A stretch of DNA of 64,000 nt, taken from contig NZ_JAANOZ010000004.1 of NCBI RefSeq assembly GCF_011320115.1, forward strand, positions 62,001-126,000, in the 5' to 3' direction. Positions within the stretch are counted from its first letter, which is position 1; each line of letters begins with the position of its first letter. Positions 47,173 through 55,799 of the stretch are shown one piece after another. The translations under genes and the position numbers were made by a program. The notes beneath the pieces are model-generated. The model did not search any database, was not told the origin of the DNA, and worked only from the letters and a program-made list of their open reading frames with translations. The DNA comes from Croceibacterium segetis. GTDB taxonomy: Bacteria; Pseudomonadota; Alphaproteobacteria; Sphingomonadales; Sphingomonadaceae.

Positions 47173-48075
47173 ATGAGCACCGCGCAGCGCATCGCCTTCC
47201 TCGGCCTCGGCGTGATGGGCGCCCCGATGGCCGGTCACCTCGCCCGAGCGGGGCACCGCGTCACTGCCTATAACCGCACCGTCTCGCGCGCCCAGGGCTG
47301 GCTCGACAGGCATCGTGGCGAAGGGCTCGATGTGGCCACCGCGGCGACGCCGGCGCAAGCGGCCGCCGGGCAGGACGTGGTGATCACGTGCGTCGGCAAC
47401 GACGACGATCTCGCCGAAGTGGTCCTCGGCGAAGCAGGCGCGTTGGCGGCGATGCGAGAGGGGGCGCTGTTCATCGACCACACCACGGTCTCGCCGCAGA
47501 TCGCGCGGCGCATTGCCGAAGAGGCCGCCAGCCGCGGAGTCGACGCGCTCGACGCGCCGGTCTCCGGCGGCCAGGCCGGGGCCGAGAACGGCAAGCTGGC
47601 AATCATGTGCGGAGGGTCGGCGCAGGCGATGGAGCGGGCGCGGCCGGTCATGCAAGCCTACGGCGCGCGCATGGTCCATATCGGCCAGGCCGGCGCGGGC
47701 CAGGCGACCAAGGCGGTCAACCAGATCTGCATCGCCGGGACCCTCGCCGGCCTCTCCGAAGGCGTCCGCTTCGCGCAGGCCGCCGGGCTCGACATGGCCC
47801 GGGTGTTGGAAGCGATTTCCGGCGGCGCGGCGCAGAGCTGGCAGATGGAGAACCGCTGGGCGACGATGGCCGCGGGCGAGTTCGACTTCGGCTTCGCCAT
47901 CGACTGGATGAGGAAGGACCTCGCCATCGCGCTGGCGGAAGCGCGCCAGAACGGCTTCGAACTGCCGGTCACCGAGCTGGTCGACGGCTATTATGGGAAG
48001 GTGCAGGCGGAAGGCGGCGGCCGGCTGGACACCAGCGCGCTGATCCGGCACCTGGGCGAACGGTCGAGGGCATGA
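47173..48075 (+). CDS. NAD(P)-dependent beta-hydroxyacid dehydrogenase
   Basis: 6-phosphogluconate/3-hydroxyisobutyrate dehydrogenase family. Seen: 300 aa, N-terminal Rossmann IAFLGLGVMGAPMAGHLARA, substrate-binding DAPVSGGQAGAENGKLAIMC with the family DxPVSGG pattern, and the catalytic Lys in GAGQATKAVNQICIAGT. The C-terminal helical domain is complete. AGGAGG lies seven bases before the ATG at 47173. The exact substrate (3-hydroxyisobutyrate, tartronate semialdehyde or other) is not readable from sequence. The amidohydrolase overlaps it by four bases. Confidence 0.92.
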   Translation: MSTAQRIAFLGLGVMGAPMAGHLARAGHRVTAYNRTVSRAQGWLDRHRGEGLDVATAATPAQAAAGQDVVITCVGNDDDLAEVVLGEAGALAAMREGALFIDHTTVSPQIARRIAEEAASRGVDALDAPVSGGQAGAENGKLAIMCGGSAQAMERARPVMQAYGARMVHIGQAGAGQATKAVNQICIAGTLAGLSEGVRFAQAAGLDMARVLEAISGGAAQSWQMENRWATMAAGEFDFGFAIDWMRKDLAIALAEARQNGFELPVTELVDGYYGKVQAEGGGRLDTSALIRHLGERSRA

Positions 48076-49724
48076 TCCGCTGCGCGATCCTGGCGGGCGC
48101 GCTCCTGCTTCCTGCCCCTGCCTTCGCCGATACGCTGATCGACGACGTCAACGGCATCTCGGTCGATCGGGAGGGCCATGTCAGCCGCTTCGCCGCGTTG
48201 GTGATCGACGACCACGGACGGATTGCGCAAGTCCTCTCGCGCTACGACAAGGCGCCGCGAACCGACTACAAGATCGACGGCCAGGGCCGCACGTTGATGC
48301 CCGGCATGATCGATGCGCACCTGCACGTGATGGAACTCGGCCTCTCGCTGCTGACACTCGATCTCAGCGGCACGAAATCGCTCGCCGAAGCCCAGGCGAA
48401 GATTGCCGAATACGCCAAGTCGCATCCCGACGCTCCGTGGATCGTCGGCCGCGGCTGGAATCAGGAGACGTGGCAGCTCGGGCGCTTCCCGACGGCCGCC
48501 GAGATCGACGCCGTCGTGTCGGACCGCCCGGTGTGGCTCGGACGTGTCGACGGCCACGCGGCGTGGGGCAACTCGCTCGCGCTGGCCGCCGGCGGCGTGA
48601 CCGCAAAGACGGCCGATCCGCTAGGCGGACGGATCGAGCGGGTCGCCGGCTCGCAGAAACCCGCGGGAGTGCTGATCGACAATGCGCGGACGTTGATCGA
48701 TGCCAAGGTCCCCCCGCCGCGCCCGCAGGACCGCGACTTGGCGCTCCACAAGGCGCAGGAACTGCTCGAGCGCAACGGCGTGACGGCGGTCGGCGACATG
48801 GACGTGACGATCGAGAACTGGATGGCCTATCGCCGCGCGGGCGACAGCGGGCGGCTGCAGATCCGTCTGATGAGTTATGCCGCCAGCGTTGGCGACATGA
48901 TCCTGATCGGCGGCACCGGACCGACGCCCTGGCTTTATGACGACCGCCTGCGGCTGGGCGGGCTGGGCGAGGTTTACTCCGACGGCGCGCTCGGCAGCCG
49001 TGGCGCGCTGCTCAAGGCGCCTTATGCCGACGACCCGAAGAACACCGGCAACGCGCGGCTCAGCGGCACCCAGCTCAGGAACATCATGAGCCGTGCGGCG
49101 ATGGATCACTTCCAAGTCGCGATCCACGCGATCGGCGATGCCGCCAATGCCGAAGTGCTGGACGCGATCGACGAGCTGTCGACGGACTTCACGGGCGACC
49201 GCCGCTGGCGCGTCGAACATGCCCAGATCGTCGACCCGGTCGACCTGCCGCGCTTCGCGCAGCACGGCATCGTTGCCTCGATGCAACCGGTCCACCAGAC
49301 TTCCGATCGCATAATGACCGAGGCGCGGCTCGGGCCCTATCGCCTCGCGGGGGCCTATGCTTGGCGCTCGATGCTGCAAAACGGCGTGCCGCTGGCATTC
49401 GGCTCGGATTCGCCGGTCGAGGCGCCCGAGCCGTTCGTCGGCATGGCGGTGGCGGTGAGCCGGCAGGACGCGAACGGCGAGCCCGCGGGAGGCTGGCAGC
49501 CGCAACAGACGATCACGCGCGAACAGGCGCTGGCCGCCTACACCGCCGGTGCGGCCTACGCGGGCTTTGCCGAAGGCCGCTTCGGCGAACTCAAGCCCGG
49601 AGAGCGGGCCGATTTCCTGCTCGTCGACCGCGACCCGCTGGCTGCAACCGCTGCAGATTTGCGGCAGACGCGGGTACTCGAAACGTGGATCGGGGGGCAA
49701 AAGGTTTATGCTGCCGACAAGTAG
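48072..49724 (+). CDS. Exported amidohydrolase (YtcJ type)
   Basis: Metal-dependent hydrolase of the amidohydrolase 3 family. Seen: 550 aa, signal peptide MIRCAILAGALLLPAPAFAD, the N-terminal metal motif MPGMIDAHLHVMELG (HxH), WIVGRGWNQETWQLGRFP, a central AIHAIGDAANAEVLDAIDEL with the conserved His, and late metal-site residues in GSDSPVEAPEPFVGM. The ATGA overlap with the dehydrogenase suggests an operon. The substrate is unknown; relatives are often assigned loosely as formamide- or adenine-type hydrolases. Confidence 0.9.
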   Translation: MIRCAILAGALLLPAPAFADTLIDDVNGISVDREGHVSRFAALVIDDHGRIAQVLSRYDKAPRTDYKIDGQGRTLMPGMIDAHLHVMELGLSLLTLDLSGTKSLAEAQAKIAEYAKSHPDAPWIVGRGWNQETWQLGRFPTAAEIDAVVSDRPVWLGRVDGHAAWGNSLALAAGGVTAKTADPLGGRIERVAGSQKPAGVLIDNARTLIDAKVPPPRPQDRDLALHKAQELLERNGVTAVGDMDVTIENWMAYRRAGDSGRLQIRLMSYAASVGDMILIGGTGPTPWLYDDRLRLGGLGEVYSDGALGSRGALLKAPYADDPKNTGNARLSGTQLRNIMSRAAMDHFQVAIHAIGDAANAEVLDAIDELSTDFTGDRRWRVEHAQIVDPVDLPRFAQHGIVASMQPVHQTSDRIMTEARLGPYRLAGAYAWRSMLQNGVPLAFGSDSPVEAPEPFVGMAVAVSRQDANGEPAGGWQPQQTITREQALAAYTAGAAYAGFAEGRFGELKPGERADFLLVDRDPLAATAADLRQTRVLETWIGGQKVYAADK

Positions 49725-49904
49725 CCAAACACAGATTGGCGACGCGCTCGAGCGTCCGTGATTGAACCCCTTTTGCGCCGGCAGAGACAGATCAATCGGT
49801 CTGCCAAGGGCGCGAACCGCAATGGACCAATTTCCGCTGGATTTCAGCCAGACTTATTGTAGGGGGCAGGCAAGGGAATACAGTAACATAATGAGGGGTC
49901 TCCT

Positions 49905-50120
49905 ATGAAATTGACTAAGATTCTTACGGCGGCGGCGATGGTTAGCCTCGTCACCGTGCCGATCGCGGCCCAGGCCGCCACTCCGGCCCGCGCGTCGTCC
50001 ACGCAGAAAGGCGAAGACATCGCCGGCGTCAGCCCCATTCTGCTTATCCTGGCCGCCGCGGTGATCATTGGCGTCATCGTGATCGTTGCCGACGACAACA
50101 ACAAGCCGGTCAGCCCGTAG
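49905..50120 (+). CDS. Small exported single-pass protein of unknown function
   Basis: Seen: 71 aa, a signal peptide MKLTKILTAAAMVSLVTVPI ending in AAQAA, a short Ser/Thr/Lys region (ARASSTQKGEDIAG), then a C-terminal membrane segment PILLILAAAVIIGVIVIVAD with a short DDNNKPVSP tail. AGGGG lies before the ATG and a good terminator follows 26 bp after the stop, so it is a monocistronic gene. Short proteins with this layout recur in sphingomonad genomes (from memory). Role unknown. Confidence 0.82.
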   Translation: MKLTKILTAAAMVSLVTVPIAAQAATPARASSTQKGEDIAGVSPILLILAAAVIIGVIVIVADDNNKPVSP

Positions 50121-50146
50121 GATTACGGCCAGCATTTGACTTACGG

Positions 50147-50172
50147 AGCGGGGCCTTTTGGCCCCGCTTTTC
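50147..50172 (+). terminator. Terminator after the 71-aa protein gene
   Basis: AGCGGGGCC and GGCCCCGCT form a perfect 9-bp stem with a TTTT loop, followed by TTTCGTTT. It lies just before the tatC stop from the other strand, and could serve both. Confidence 0.88.
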
Positions 50173-50175
50173 GTT

Positions 50176-51009
50176 TCAGGGCCCGTCGGTCGCTTCGGCG
50201 ACGTCGATCGCCGCAGCTTCACCATCCGACGGCGCCTCTTGCGCCGCGAGCCGCGCGGCCCTGCCCTCGTTGAAGCGCATCAGCAGCAGCGTCCCTTCGA
50301 ACAGGGCCAGCAGCGGGACTGCCAGCGCGAACTGCGAAACGACATCGGGCGGGGTGATCACCGCGGCGACGATGAATATCGCCACGACAACATAGCGCCG
50401 CGCGCCGACCAACTGAGTCCGCGTCACCAGCCCGGCGCGCTGCAGCAGCAGCAGCAGCACCGGCAGCAGGAACGCTGCGCCGAAAGCGAAGATGAAGCGC
50501 ATCACCAGGTCGAGGTAATCGCCCATCGCCGGCAGCGCCTCCTGCTGCAGGCCCGAGGACGTGTGCTGAAAGCCGAGGAAGTATTTGAACGCCGTCGGCA
50601 TCACCACGAAATAGGCGAGGCTCGCCCCCATCACGAAGAGCACTGGCGTGGCCAGCAGGAACGGCAGGAAGGCCTTCTTCTCGCGCGCATAGAGCCCAGG
50701 TGCGACGAACGCCCATAGCTGGTTGGCGATCACCGGAAAGCTGACGAAGAACGCCGCGAACAGGGCAACCTTGATGTCGACGAAAAAGGCTTCGTAGAGC
50801 TTGGTGTAGATCAGCTTGCCCTGCCCCGGCGGAAAGGCAGCGGCCAGCGGCCGGACGAGGATCGCGAAGATGTCGTTGGCGAAGTACAGGCAGACCACGA
50901 AGGCCGCACCGAGCGCCAGAAAGGCGCGGACCAGCCGCTTGCGCAGCTCGACCAGGTGATCGAGCAGCGGTGCCTGGGTTTCATCGATGTCGCGGATCTT
51001 GAAGGCCAT
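50176..51009 (-). CDS. tatC: Twin-arginine translocase subunit TatC
   Basis: Polytopic receptor for twin-arginine signal peptides. Seen: 277 aa, N-terminal DETQAPLLDHLVELRKRLVR (the family LxELRxR motif), six hydrophobic segments, GLYAREKKAFLPFLLATPVL and FRFGL-type region AFKYFLGFQHTSS, then AVITPPDVVSQFALAVPLLA. The C-terminal 30 residues form an acidic tail. It starts 6 bp after the tatB stop; the three tat genes form one transcript. Confidence 0.96.
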   Translation of the reverse strand: MAFKIRDIDETQAPLLDHLVELRKRLVRAFLALGAAFVVCLYFANDIFAILVRPLAAAFPPGQGKLIYTKLYEAFFVDIKVALFAAFFVSFPVIANQLWAFVAPGLYAREKKAFLPFLLATPVLFVMGASLAYFVVMPTAFKYFLGFQHTSSGLQQEALPAMGDYLDLVMRFIFAFGAAFLLPVLLLLLQRAGLVTRTQLVGARRYVVVAIFIVAAVITPPDVVSQFALAVPLLALFEGTLLLMRFNEGRAARLAAQEAPSDGEAAAIDVAEATDGP

Positions 51010-51015
51010 GGCCGA

Positions 51016-51378
51016 TTACTTCCGCTTGCCGAACGGGAGGAGCGGCTCCTCAGCAGCCGGCGGAGACGCGGCGGCGGCTTCCACGGGCGAGGCCGGTGGC
51101 GAAGGATAGGCGCCGGTCGGCTCCATCTCAGGCGGAGCATCGGCGGGATGTTCGCGCATGATCTTGTCGTTTTGCGCGGCCCACTTCTGCTCCATCTCTT
51201 CCATCTCGGCTTCGCGGATCATCGCCTCGATCCCCGAGCGGAAGTGGTTGGAGACCCGGCGCACGCGGGCGATCCAGCGCCCGGCAGTGCGCAGCGCCAG
51301 CGGCATGTCCTTCGGGCCGATCACGACCACGGCGACCACGATGATGACCAGCAGCTCCTGCCAGTCGATGCCGAACAT
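51016..51378 (-). CDS. tatB: Sec-independent translocase protein TatB
   Basis: Seen: 120 aa, N-terminal MFGIDWQELLVIIVVAVVVI with the conserved Glu in the membrane segment, the hinge GPKDMPLALRTAGRWIARVR, an amphipathic helix to about residue 70, then a Pro/Ala-rich tail that ends LLPFGKRK. It forms the TatBC substrate receptor. It lies between tatA and tatC. Confidence 0.95.
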   Translation of the reverse strand: MFGIDWQELLVIIVVAVVVIGPKDMPLALRTAGRWIARVRRVSNHFRSGIEAMIREAEMEEMEQKWAAQNDKIMREHPADAPPEMEPTGAYPSPPASPVEAAAASPPAAEEPLLPFGKRK

Positions 51379-51395
51379 GAAATGCCTGTACCTGT

Positions 51396-51623
51396 CTAAC
51401 TGCGGGTCTGGTCGGATGCCGGCTCGGTGATCGCCTCACCCGCCGGCTTCGCTTCGTGGCTCAGGCCGTCGACGCGCGTCGTGTTGTCTTCATCGGCAAG
51501 GCCCCTGCGGAAGCTTTTCACGCCCTTGCCGAAGTCTCCCATCATCTCCGAGACCCGGCCGCGGCCGAACAGCACGAGGACGACGAGCGCGATGATCAGG
51601 ATCTGGAAAGGTCCGACGTTCAC
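51396..51623 (-). CDS. tatA: Sec-independent translocase protein TatA
   Basis: Pore-forming subunit. Seen: 75 aa, N-terminal membrane segment [20 protein letters not shown], the amphipathic helix after [20 protein letters not shown] with the conserved FG and F-x-K pattern, and an acidic tail [15 protein letters not shown]. It begins 30 bp after the scpB stop and is followed by tatB. Confidence 0.95.
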   Translation of the reverse strand: MNVGPFQILIIALVVLVLFGRGRVSEMMGDFGKGVKSFRRGLADEDNTTRVDGLSHEAKPAGEAITEPASDQTRS

Positions 51624-51653
51624 GATGCTTACTCCGACTGCCGAACGCCGTAC

Positions 51654-52259
51654 CTAGGCGCTTTCCCCCGGGTTTTCCAGCGCGGCCGCTTCGGACGGTT
51701 CTTCGCCATCGGCGAGCGCTTCGATCGCGGTGTCGACCGGGTCGAGCAGGCCGGCGGCCTTCAATTCCTCGATGCCGGGCAGGTCGCGGCGGCTCCCCAG
51801 GCCGAAATGGCTGAGAAATTCCGGCGTGGTGGCGTAAATCACCGGTCGCCCGGGCACTTCGCGGCGTCCGGCGACGCGGACCCAGCCCGCCTCCATGAGC
51901 ACGTCGAGGGTTCCGGGGCTCGTCTGCACGCCGCGGATGGCCTCGATTTCGGCACGGCTGACGGGCTCGTGATAGGCGACGATCGCCAGCACCTCGGTCG
52001 CCGCGCGGCTGAGTTTGCGGACTTGCTCGCGTTCGCGCCGCAGCAGGTGCGCGAGATCGGGCGCGGTCTGGAACTGCCAGCGGCGCCCGCGCTCGACCAA
52101 GCGCACGCCGCGCTCGCGATAATGCTCCTTCAGCTCGCGCAACGCCTCGCGGACGTCGGCGCCGCCGAGGTGTGCCGAAAGCGTCTCCGCGGTCATCGGC
52201 TCCTCGGCCGCGAACAGCGCCGCTTCGACGCCGCGAACGAGATCGTCGGGCCGGCTCAC
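51654..52259 (-). CDS. scpB: Segregation and condensation protein ScpB
   Basis: Winged-helix partner of ScpA and Smc in chromosome condensation. Seen: 201 aa from a GTG at 52259 (VSRPDDLVRGVEAALFAAEE), with TLSAHLGGADVREALRELKE, RKLSRAATEVLAIVAYHEPV, SRAEIEAIRGVQTSPGTLDV and YATTPEFLSHFGLGSRRDLP, all characteristic. The GTG overlaps the scpA stop (GTGA). The C-terminal 40 residues are acidic. Confidence 0.95.
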   Translation of the reverse strand: MSRPDDLVRGVEAALFAAEEPMTAETLSAHLGGADVREALRELKEHYRERGVRLVERGRRWQFQTAPDLAHLLRREREQVRKLSRAATEVLAIVAYHEPVSRAEIEAIRGVQTSPGTLDVLMEAGWVRVAGRREVPGRPVIYATTPEFLSHFGLGSRRDLPGIEELKAAGLLDPVDTAIEALADGEEPSEAAALENPGESA

Positions 52260-53065
52260 GCGGCCTTGACCCGGCGCAAATGGAGGGGACCGAAGGCGTC
52301 TTCCTGGCGCAGTTCGGCCTTGCCGAGGCGCGCCAGCTCGAGCGCTGCGACGAAGCTCGATGCCAGCGCCGAGCGGCGCAGGCGCGGCTCTGCGTGTGCG
52401 GGCAGGAAATCCCGCAGTTCCATCCAGTCGAGCGTCACCCCGAGCATCGCCGAGACCCGGTCGAGCGCGGAATCGAGCGTCATCACCATCCGGTCGCGGA
52501 CCATGTGCACCACCGGTTCGGTGCGCAGCTTGACCTGCCCGTAGGCGTGGACGAGCGCGTACCAGTCGCACTGCCAGGCGTTGACGCGGTCGACGCGCAG
52601 GCCTTCGGGAACGCCGCGCAGGAACACGTCGCGGCCGATCCGGTCGCGCGCGAGCAGCCGCGCCGCCGCCTCGCGCATCGCGCCGAGGCGCTGCAGGCGC
52701 AATTGCAGGCGCAGCGCCAGTTCCTCGGGACTCGGGTCTTCCTGCTCGTCCTTGGGCAGCAGCAGCGCCGACTTGAGGTAGGCGAGCCAGGCGGCCATCA
52801 CCAGGTAGTCGGCGGCGATCTCGAGCCGGAGCGCCGCCGCCCGTTCGATGTAGAGAATGTACTGGTCGACGAGCGCGAGAATCGAGATCTGCCTGAGGTC
52901 GACCTTCTGCCGTCGGGCGAGATCGAGCAGCAGGTCGAGCGGGCCTTCCCACCCGTCGAGCTCGAGATAGAGCGCCGCGTCGTCGCTGGGCGCGGCGCCG
53001 GGAGCGTCCCATTCGGGATCCGCGGCGGCGCTCTCGGGCTCGAACAGCAGGCCGTCATCGGTCAT
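52256..53065 (-). CDS. scpA: Segregation and condensation protein ScpA
   Basis: Kleisin that bridges Smc heads. Seen: 269 aa, an N-terminal unstructured acidic stretch (about residues 1-33), then LELDGWEGPLDLLLDLARRQ and VDLRQISILALVDQYILYIE, the kleisin N-terminal domain, and a C-terminal winged helix with LDRVSAMLGVTLDWMELRDF. The ATG at 53065 overlaps the nagZ stop by four bases. Confidence 0.95.
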   Translation of the reverse strand: MTDDGLLFEPESAAADPEWDAPGAAPSDDAALYLELDGWEGPLDLLLDLARRQKVDLRQISILALVDQYILYIERAAALRLEIAADYLVMAAWLAYLKSALLLPKDEQEDPSPEELALRLQLRLQRLGAMREAAARLLARDRIGRDVFLRGVPEGLRVDRVNAWQCDWYALVHAYGQVKLRTEPVVHMVRDRMVMTLDSALDRVSAMLGVTLDWMELRDFLPAHAEPRLRRSALASSFVAALELARLGKAELRQEDAFGPLHLRRVKAA

Positions 53066-54075
53066 GCGTCGTGCCTCGCCAGCTCGAGCAGCGCGTCGCG
53101 CCTGGCGATGAGCGCTGGGCGGTCGCCGGTCGGCTCCTTCGGTTCCGCCAGTGCGCGGTCGAGGCGTTCGCGCGTCGCCTCGCCCATCGCCGGCAGCAGG
53201 TCGGCGAGGCCGACCATGTCGTCCATCTTCGCCCAGCAGTTGAGCACCACGTCGCATCCCGCCGCCAGCGCCCTCGCACCGCGCTCGGGGACGCTACCGC
53301 TGAGCGCTTCCATGTCGATGTCATCGGTCAGCAGCAGACCGGCAAAGCCGATGCGCCGGCGGATGATTTCGCCAATGATGAACTCCGACTGGGTCGCCGG
53401 GTTTGCGTCATCCCAAGTGGTGTAGCGGACGTGTGCGGTCATCCCGATCGACGCGTGCGCGAGGGCGCGGAACGGCTCAATGTCCGTTTCCAGCTCGGCC
53501 TCGCTCGCCTCGACCGTCGGCAGTTCCTTGTGGCTGTCGGCGCGCGCGCGGCCGTGCCCGGGCATATGCTTGATGCAACCGGCGACTCCCGCACGCGCGA
53601 GCCCGTCGAGTACCGCGCGACCGAGAGCGGCGACCTGCATCGGCTCGGTCCCCAACGACCGGTCGCCGATGACGTCGTGCGAGCCCGGCTGGCGGACGTC
53701 GAGCACCGGCCAGTAATCGACCGTCACTCCCACCTCGGCGAGGTCGAGCCCGAGCGCCTCGGCGTTCGCGCGCGCCGCCTCGATCGCGCTCGCCGGAGCC
53801 AGATCCCACAGCTTCGCGAAAGGTTCGCCCGGCGGGTACTTGTCCCACTCCGGCGGCTTCATCCGCGCCACCCGGCCGCCTTCCTGGTCGATCGAAACGA
53901 GCAGGTGCTCGCGCCCGTGGATGGCGCGGAGCTCGTCGGTCAGCGCGCGCAATTGCGCCCGGTTCTCGACGTTGCGGCCGAACAGGATGTAGCCCGCAGG
54001 GTCGGCTTCGCGGAAGAAGGCGCGCTCGTCGTCGGTCAGGACCGGACCCGAAAGGCCGTAAATCGCGGGCGTCAT
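53062..54075 (-). CDS. nagZ: Beta-N-acetylhexosaminidase NagZ
   Basis: Cytoplasmic GH3 enzyme of muropeptide recycling that removes GlcNAc from anhydro-muropeptides. Seen: 337 aa, YILFGRNVENRAQLRALTDE, VSIDQEGGRVARMKPP, the family KHMPGHGRARADSHKELP motif carrying the catalytic loop, and the nucleophile region LLTDDIDMEALSGSVPERGA. The ATG at 54075 fits the family (MTPAIYGLSGPVL). It is separated by 74 bp from the upstream sulfotransferase gene. It overlaps scpA downstream. Confidence 0.95.
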   Translation of the reverse strand: MTPAIYGLSGPVLTDDERAFFREADPAGYILFGRNVENRAQLRALTDELRAIHGREHLLVSIDQEGGRVARMKPPEWDKYPPGEPFAKLWDLAPASAIEAARANAEALGLDLAEVGVTVDYWPVLDVRQPGSHDVIGDRSLGTEPMQVAALGRAVLDGLARAGVAGCIKHMPGHGRARADSHKELPTVEASEAELETDIEPFRALAHASIGMTAHVRYTTWDDANPATQSEFIIGEIIRRRIGFAGLLLTDDIDMEALSGSVPERGARALAAGCDVVLNCWAKMDDMVGLADLLPAMGEATRERLDRALAEPKEPTGDRPALIARRDALLELARHDA

Positions 54076-54149
54076 TGCGCCTAGACTCGCAGGAAAGGCC
54101 GGCTTGGGCAAGTTTGGCGCCGAGCGGCGGTGTGGACAGTAACCACGCG

Positions 54150-55067
54150 CTAGATCGGGTAGCCCAGCTCCGCCAACGGCAGGTCGCGCAGCTCCGCGAG
54201 ACGTCGGTTGCTCGGCGCGTAGTAGCGCTCGATCTCGGCCACGACGCTCTTTGGCAGGCGGAACGGGCCGCCCGGTACCGCCTTGAGGATGAAGCGCACG
54301 ACATTGCGCATGGCGTGGCCGCCCGGCGGATCGAGCGTCCAGTCCTTGTTGGCGACAGACTGGCGGGTGAAGCGATTGGCGAAGCGCAGCGCGTTCATTC
54401 CGGGCTCGCTGTGGGAGACGTTGGCGCCGCGCTTCGAAGTGACGCCTTCGGGGAACTTGATTGCGAGGTCGGCCTCCAGCCGTTCGAACAGTACGTCCGG
54501 TTGCTTGAGCCCTTCGTAAGGGTAGACGAACAGGTTCTCGCGGCCGAAGGTCTGCTCGTAGAGCGTGATCAGGCGGTCGAACTCGAAGTGCTCCCATTCG
54601 AATGCCGGCGCCTTGAACGGTGCCCGCAGCGCGCCGTAAACGCGGTCATAAGTATGCAGGTACTTGTCGAGGCCATACGTGCCGCCGCCGGCGACATACT
54701 GGCTGTAGCTCGCCCGGATCGCGTCGGGCTGGTTGCGGATGAAGATCACGATCCGCGCCTCGGGCAGCACCGCGTGGATGCGGCGGACCATCTCCGGGCC
54801 GATCAGCCCGTGCAGGCCGCCGTTGTGGATGTAGCCCGAAAGGTTCTCCTCGCTGAGCACGACGGGCTTGCTCCGACCGTCGAGCCCAAGCACCCGCCGC
54901 GCCTCGCCTGGATCGAAGTGCATCCCCGGCGGATCGAGCAGTGCTTCCTGCGTTACCTTGCGCGGAATCCACGCGTGGCTCGCCAGCGAGGGCCACACGC
55001 TCTTCTGGAACCACGTGGTGGCGGTCTTGTGGTAGCCGACGTGGACGATCGGGCGGACTTGGGTCAT
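54150..55067 (-). CDS. Sulfotransferase family protein
   Basis: Predicted PAPS-dependent sulfotransferase. Seen: 305 aa, the 5'-phosphosulfate loop VGYHKTATTWFQKSVWPSLA at the N-terminus, the 3'-phosphate motif IFIRNQPDAIRASYSQYVAG in the middle, and a late FVYPYEGLKQPDVLFERLEA. No signal peptide, so it is cytoplasmic. The acceptor cannot be read. It sits between the SPOR-protein gene and nagZ, with gaps of 50 and 74 bp instead of the tight spacing seen nearby, and reads in the same direction. Base composition is not obviously different. Some annotations would call it hypothetical. Confidence 0.82.
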   Translation of the reverse strand: MTQVRPIVHVGYHKTATTWFQKSVWPSLASHAWIPRKVTQEALLDPPGMHFDPGEARRVLGLDGRSKPVVLSEENLSGYIHNGGLHGLIGPEMVRRIHAVLPEARIVIFIRNQPDAIRASYSQYVAGGGTYGLDKYLHTYDRVYGALRAPFKAPAFEWEHFEFDRLITLYEQTFGRENLFVYPYEGLKQPDVLFERLEADLAIKFPEGVTSKRGANVSHSEPGMNALRFANRFTRQSVANKDWTLDPPGGHAMRNVVRFILKAVPGGPFRLPKSVVAEIERYYAPSNRRLAELRDLPLAELGYPI

Positions 55068-55117
55068 GGCCGCCCTCTAGCGGGACTCGCCCGAAGCGAA
55101 CAGCCCGCCGCCCGTGC

Positions 55118-55798
55118 TCAGTTCTTCACCTGGCAATCGCCGCCCTGGCCCTGCAGCGCGCTGCACAGCGCCTGCGCGCCCTTGAGATCGCCGGCCACGG
55201 CCTGCAGCCGGAAGATCGGACTGCCGTCGACCGTGCCCTCGACGATCCGGTGGCTGACGCCATCGAGCGCCGGGTAGCGGGTGCTCAGCGTCGACCAGCC
55301 TGCCTCGGCGCGCTCGCGCGACGAGTAAGCGCCGACTTGCACGCCGACGCTCCCTCCGGCCGGCGCCGCGCCGCTGCCCGCCTGCTCGCGGTCGATGCTC
55401 GGACGCGGTGCTTCGTCGGGCGCCGCCACCTTGCCTTCGGGGCCCTTTCCTTCGGCCACTGCAAAGCTCGTGTTGCCGGTGCCGACCGCTTCCGCACCGC
55501 CGGGGTTGCCGGGCCTGGTCTTGTAAGGCCCGGCAGGCGCCGCGATCGTGCTACCGTCGGCGACCACCGTGGAATCGGAGTGTTCGCGGAAGAACCACCA
55601 CAGCGCCCCGATCACCAGCCCCAGCAGGACCAGCGCGCCGACCACGAAAACGACCACCCGGCCGGTGTCGACGCCGCGCTCCTCCGCATCGTCGTCGGCT
55701 TCAAGCCACGGCAGCCGCTCGTCCTCATGGGCGAAGGCCAATTCTTCGGGCTCGATCACGCCATCGTCGAGATCGAGCGGATCCCCCCCTGCTTGCAT
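55118..55798 (-). CDS. SPOR-domain bitopic membrane protein
   Basis: Predicted to bind denuded septal peptidoglycan. Seen: 226 aa, an acidic cytoplasmic N-terminus (MQAGGDPLDLDDGVIEPEEL), one membrane segment at about 49-71 (VVVFVVGALVLLGLVIGALW), a Gly/Ala/Pro-rich linker, and a C-terminal SPOR domain from about 150 (VGVQVGAYSSRERAEAGWST, IFRLQAVAGDLKGAQALCSA). It begins one base after the argS stop, so it is translated with argS. Confidence 0.92.
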   Translation of the reverse strand: MQAGGDPLDLDDGVIEPEELAFAHEDERLPWLEADDDAEERGVDTGRVVVFVVGALVLLGLVIGALWWFFREHSDSTVVADGSTIAAPAGPYKTRPGNPGGAEAVGTGNTSFAVAEGKGPEGKVAAPDEAPRPSIDREQAGSGAAPAGGSVGVQVGAYSSRERAEAGWSTLSTRYPALDGVSHRIVEGTVDGSPIFRLQAVAGDLKGAQALCSALQGQGGDCQVKN

Positions 55799-55799
55799 G

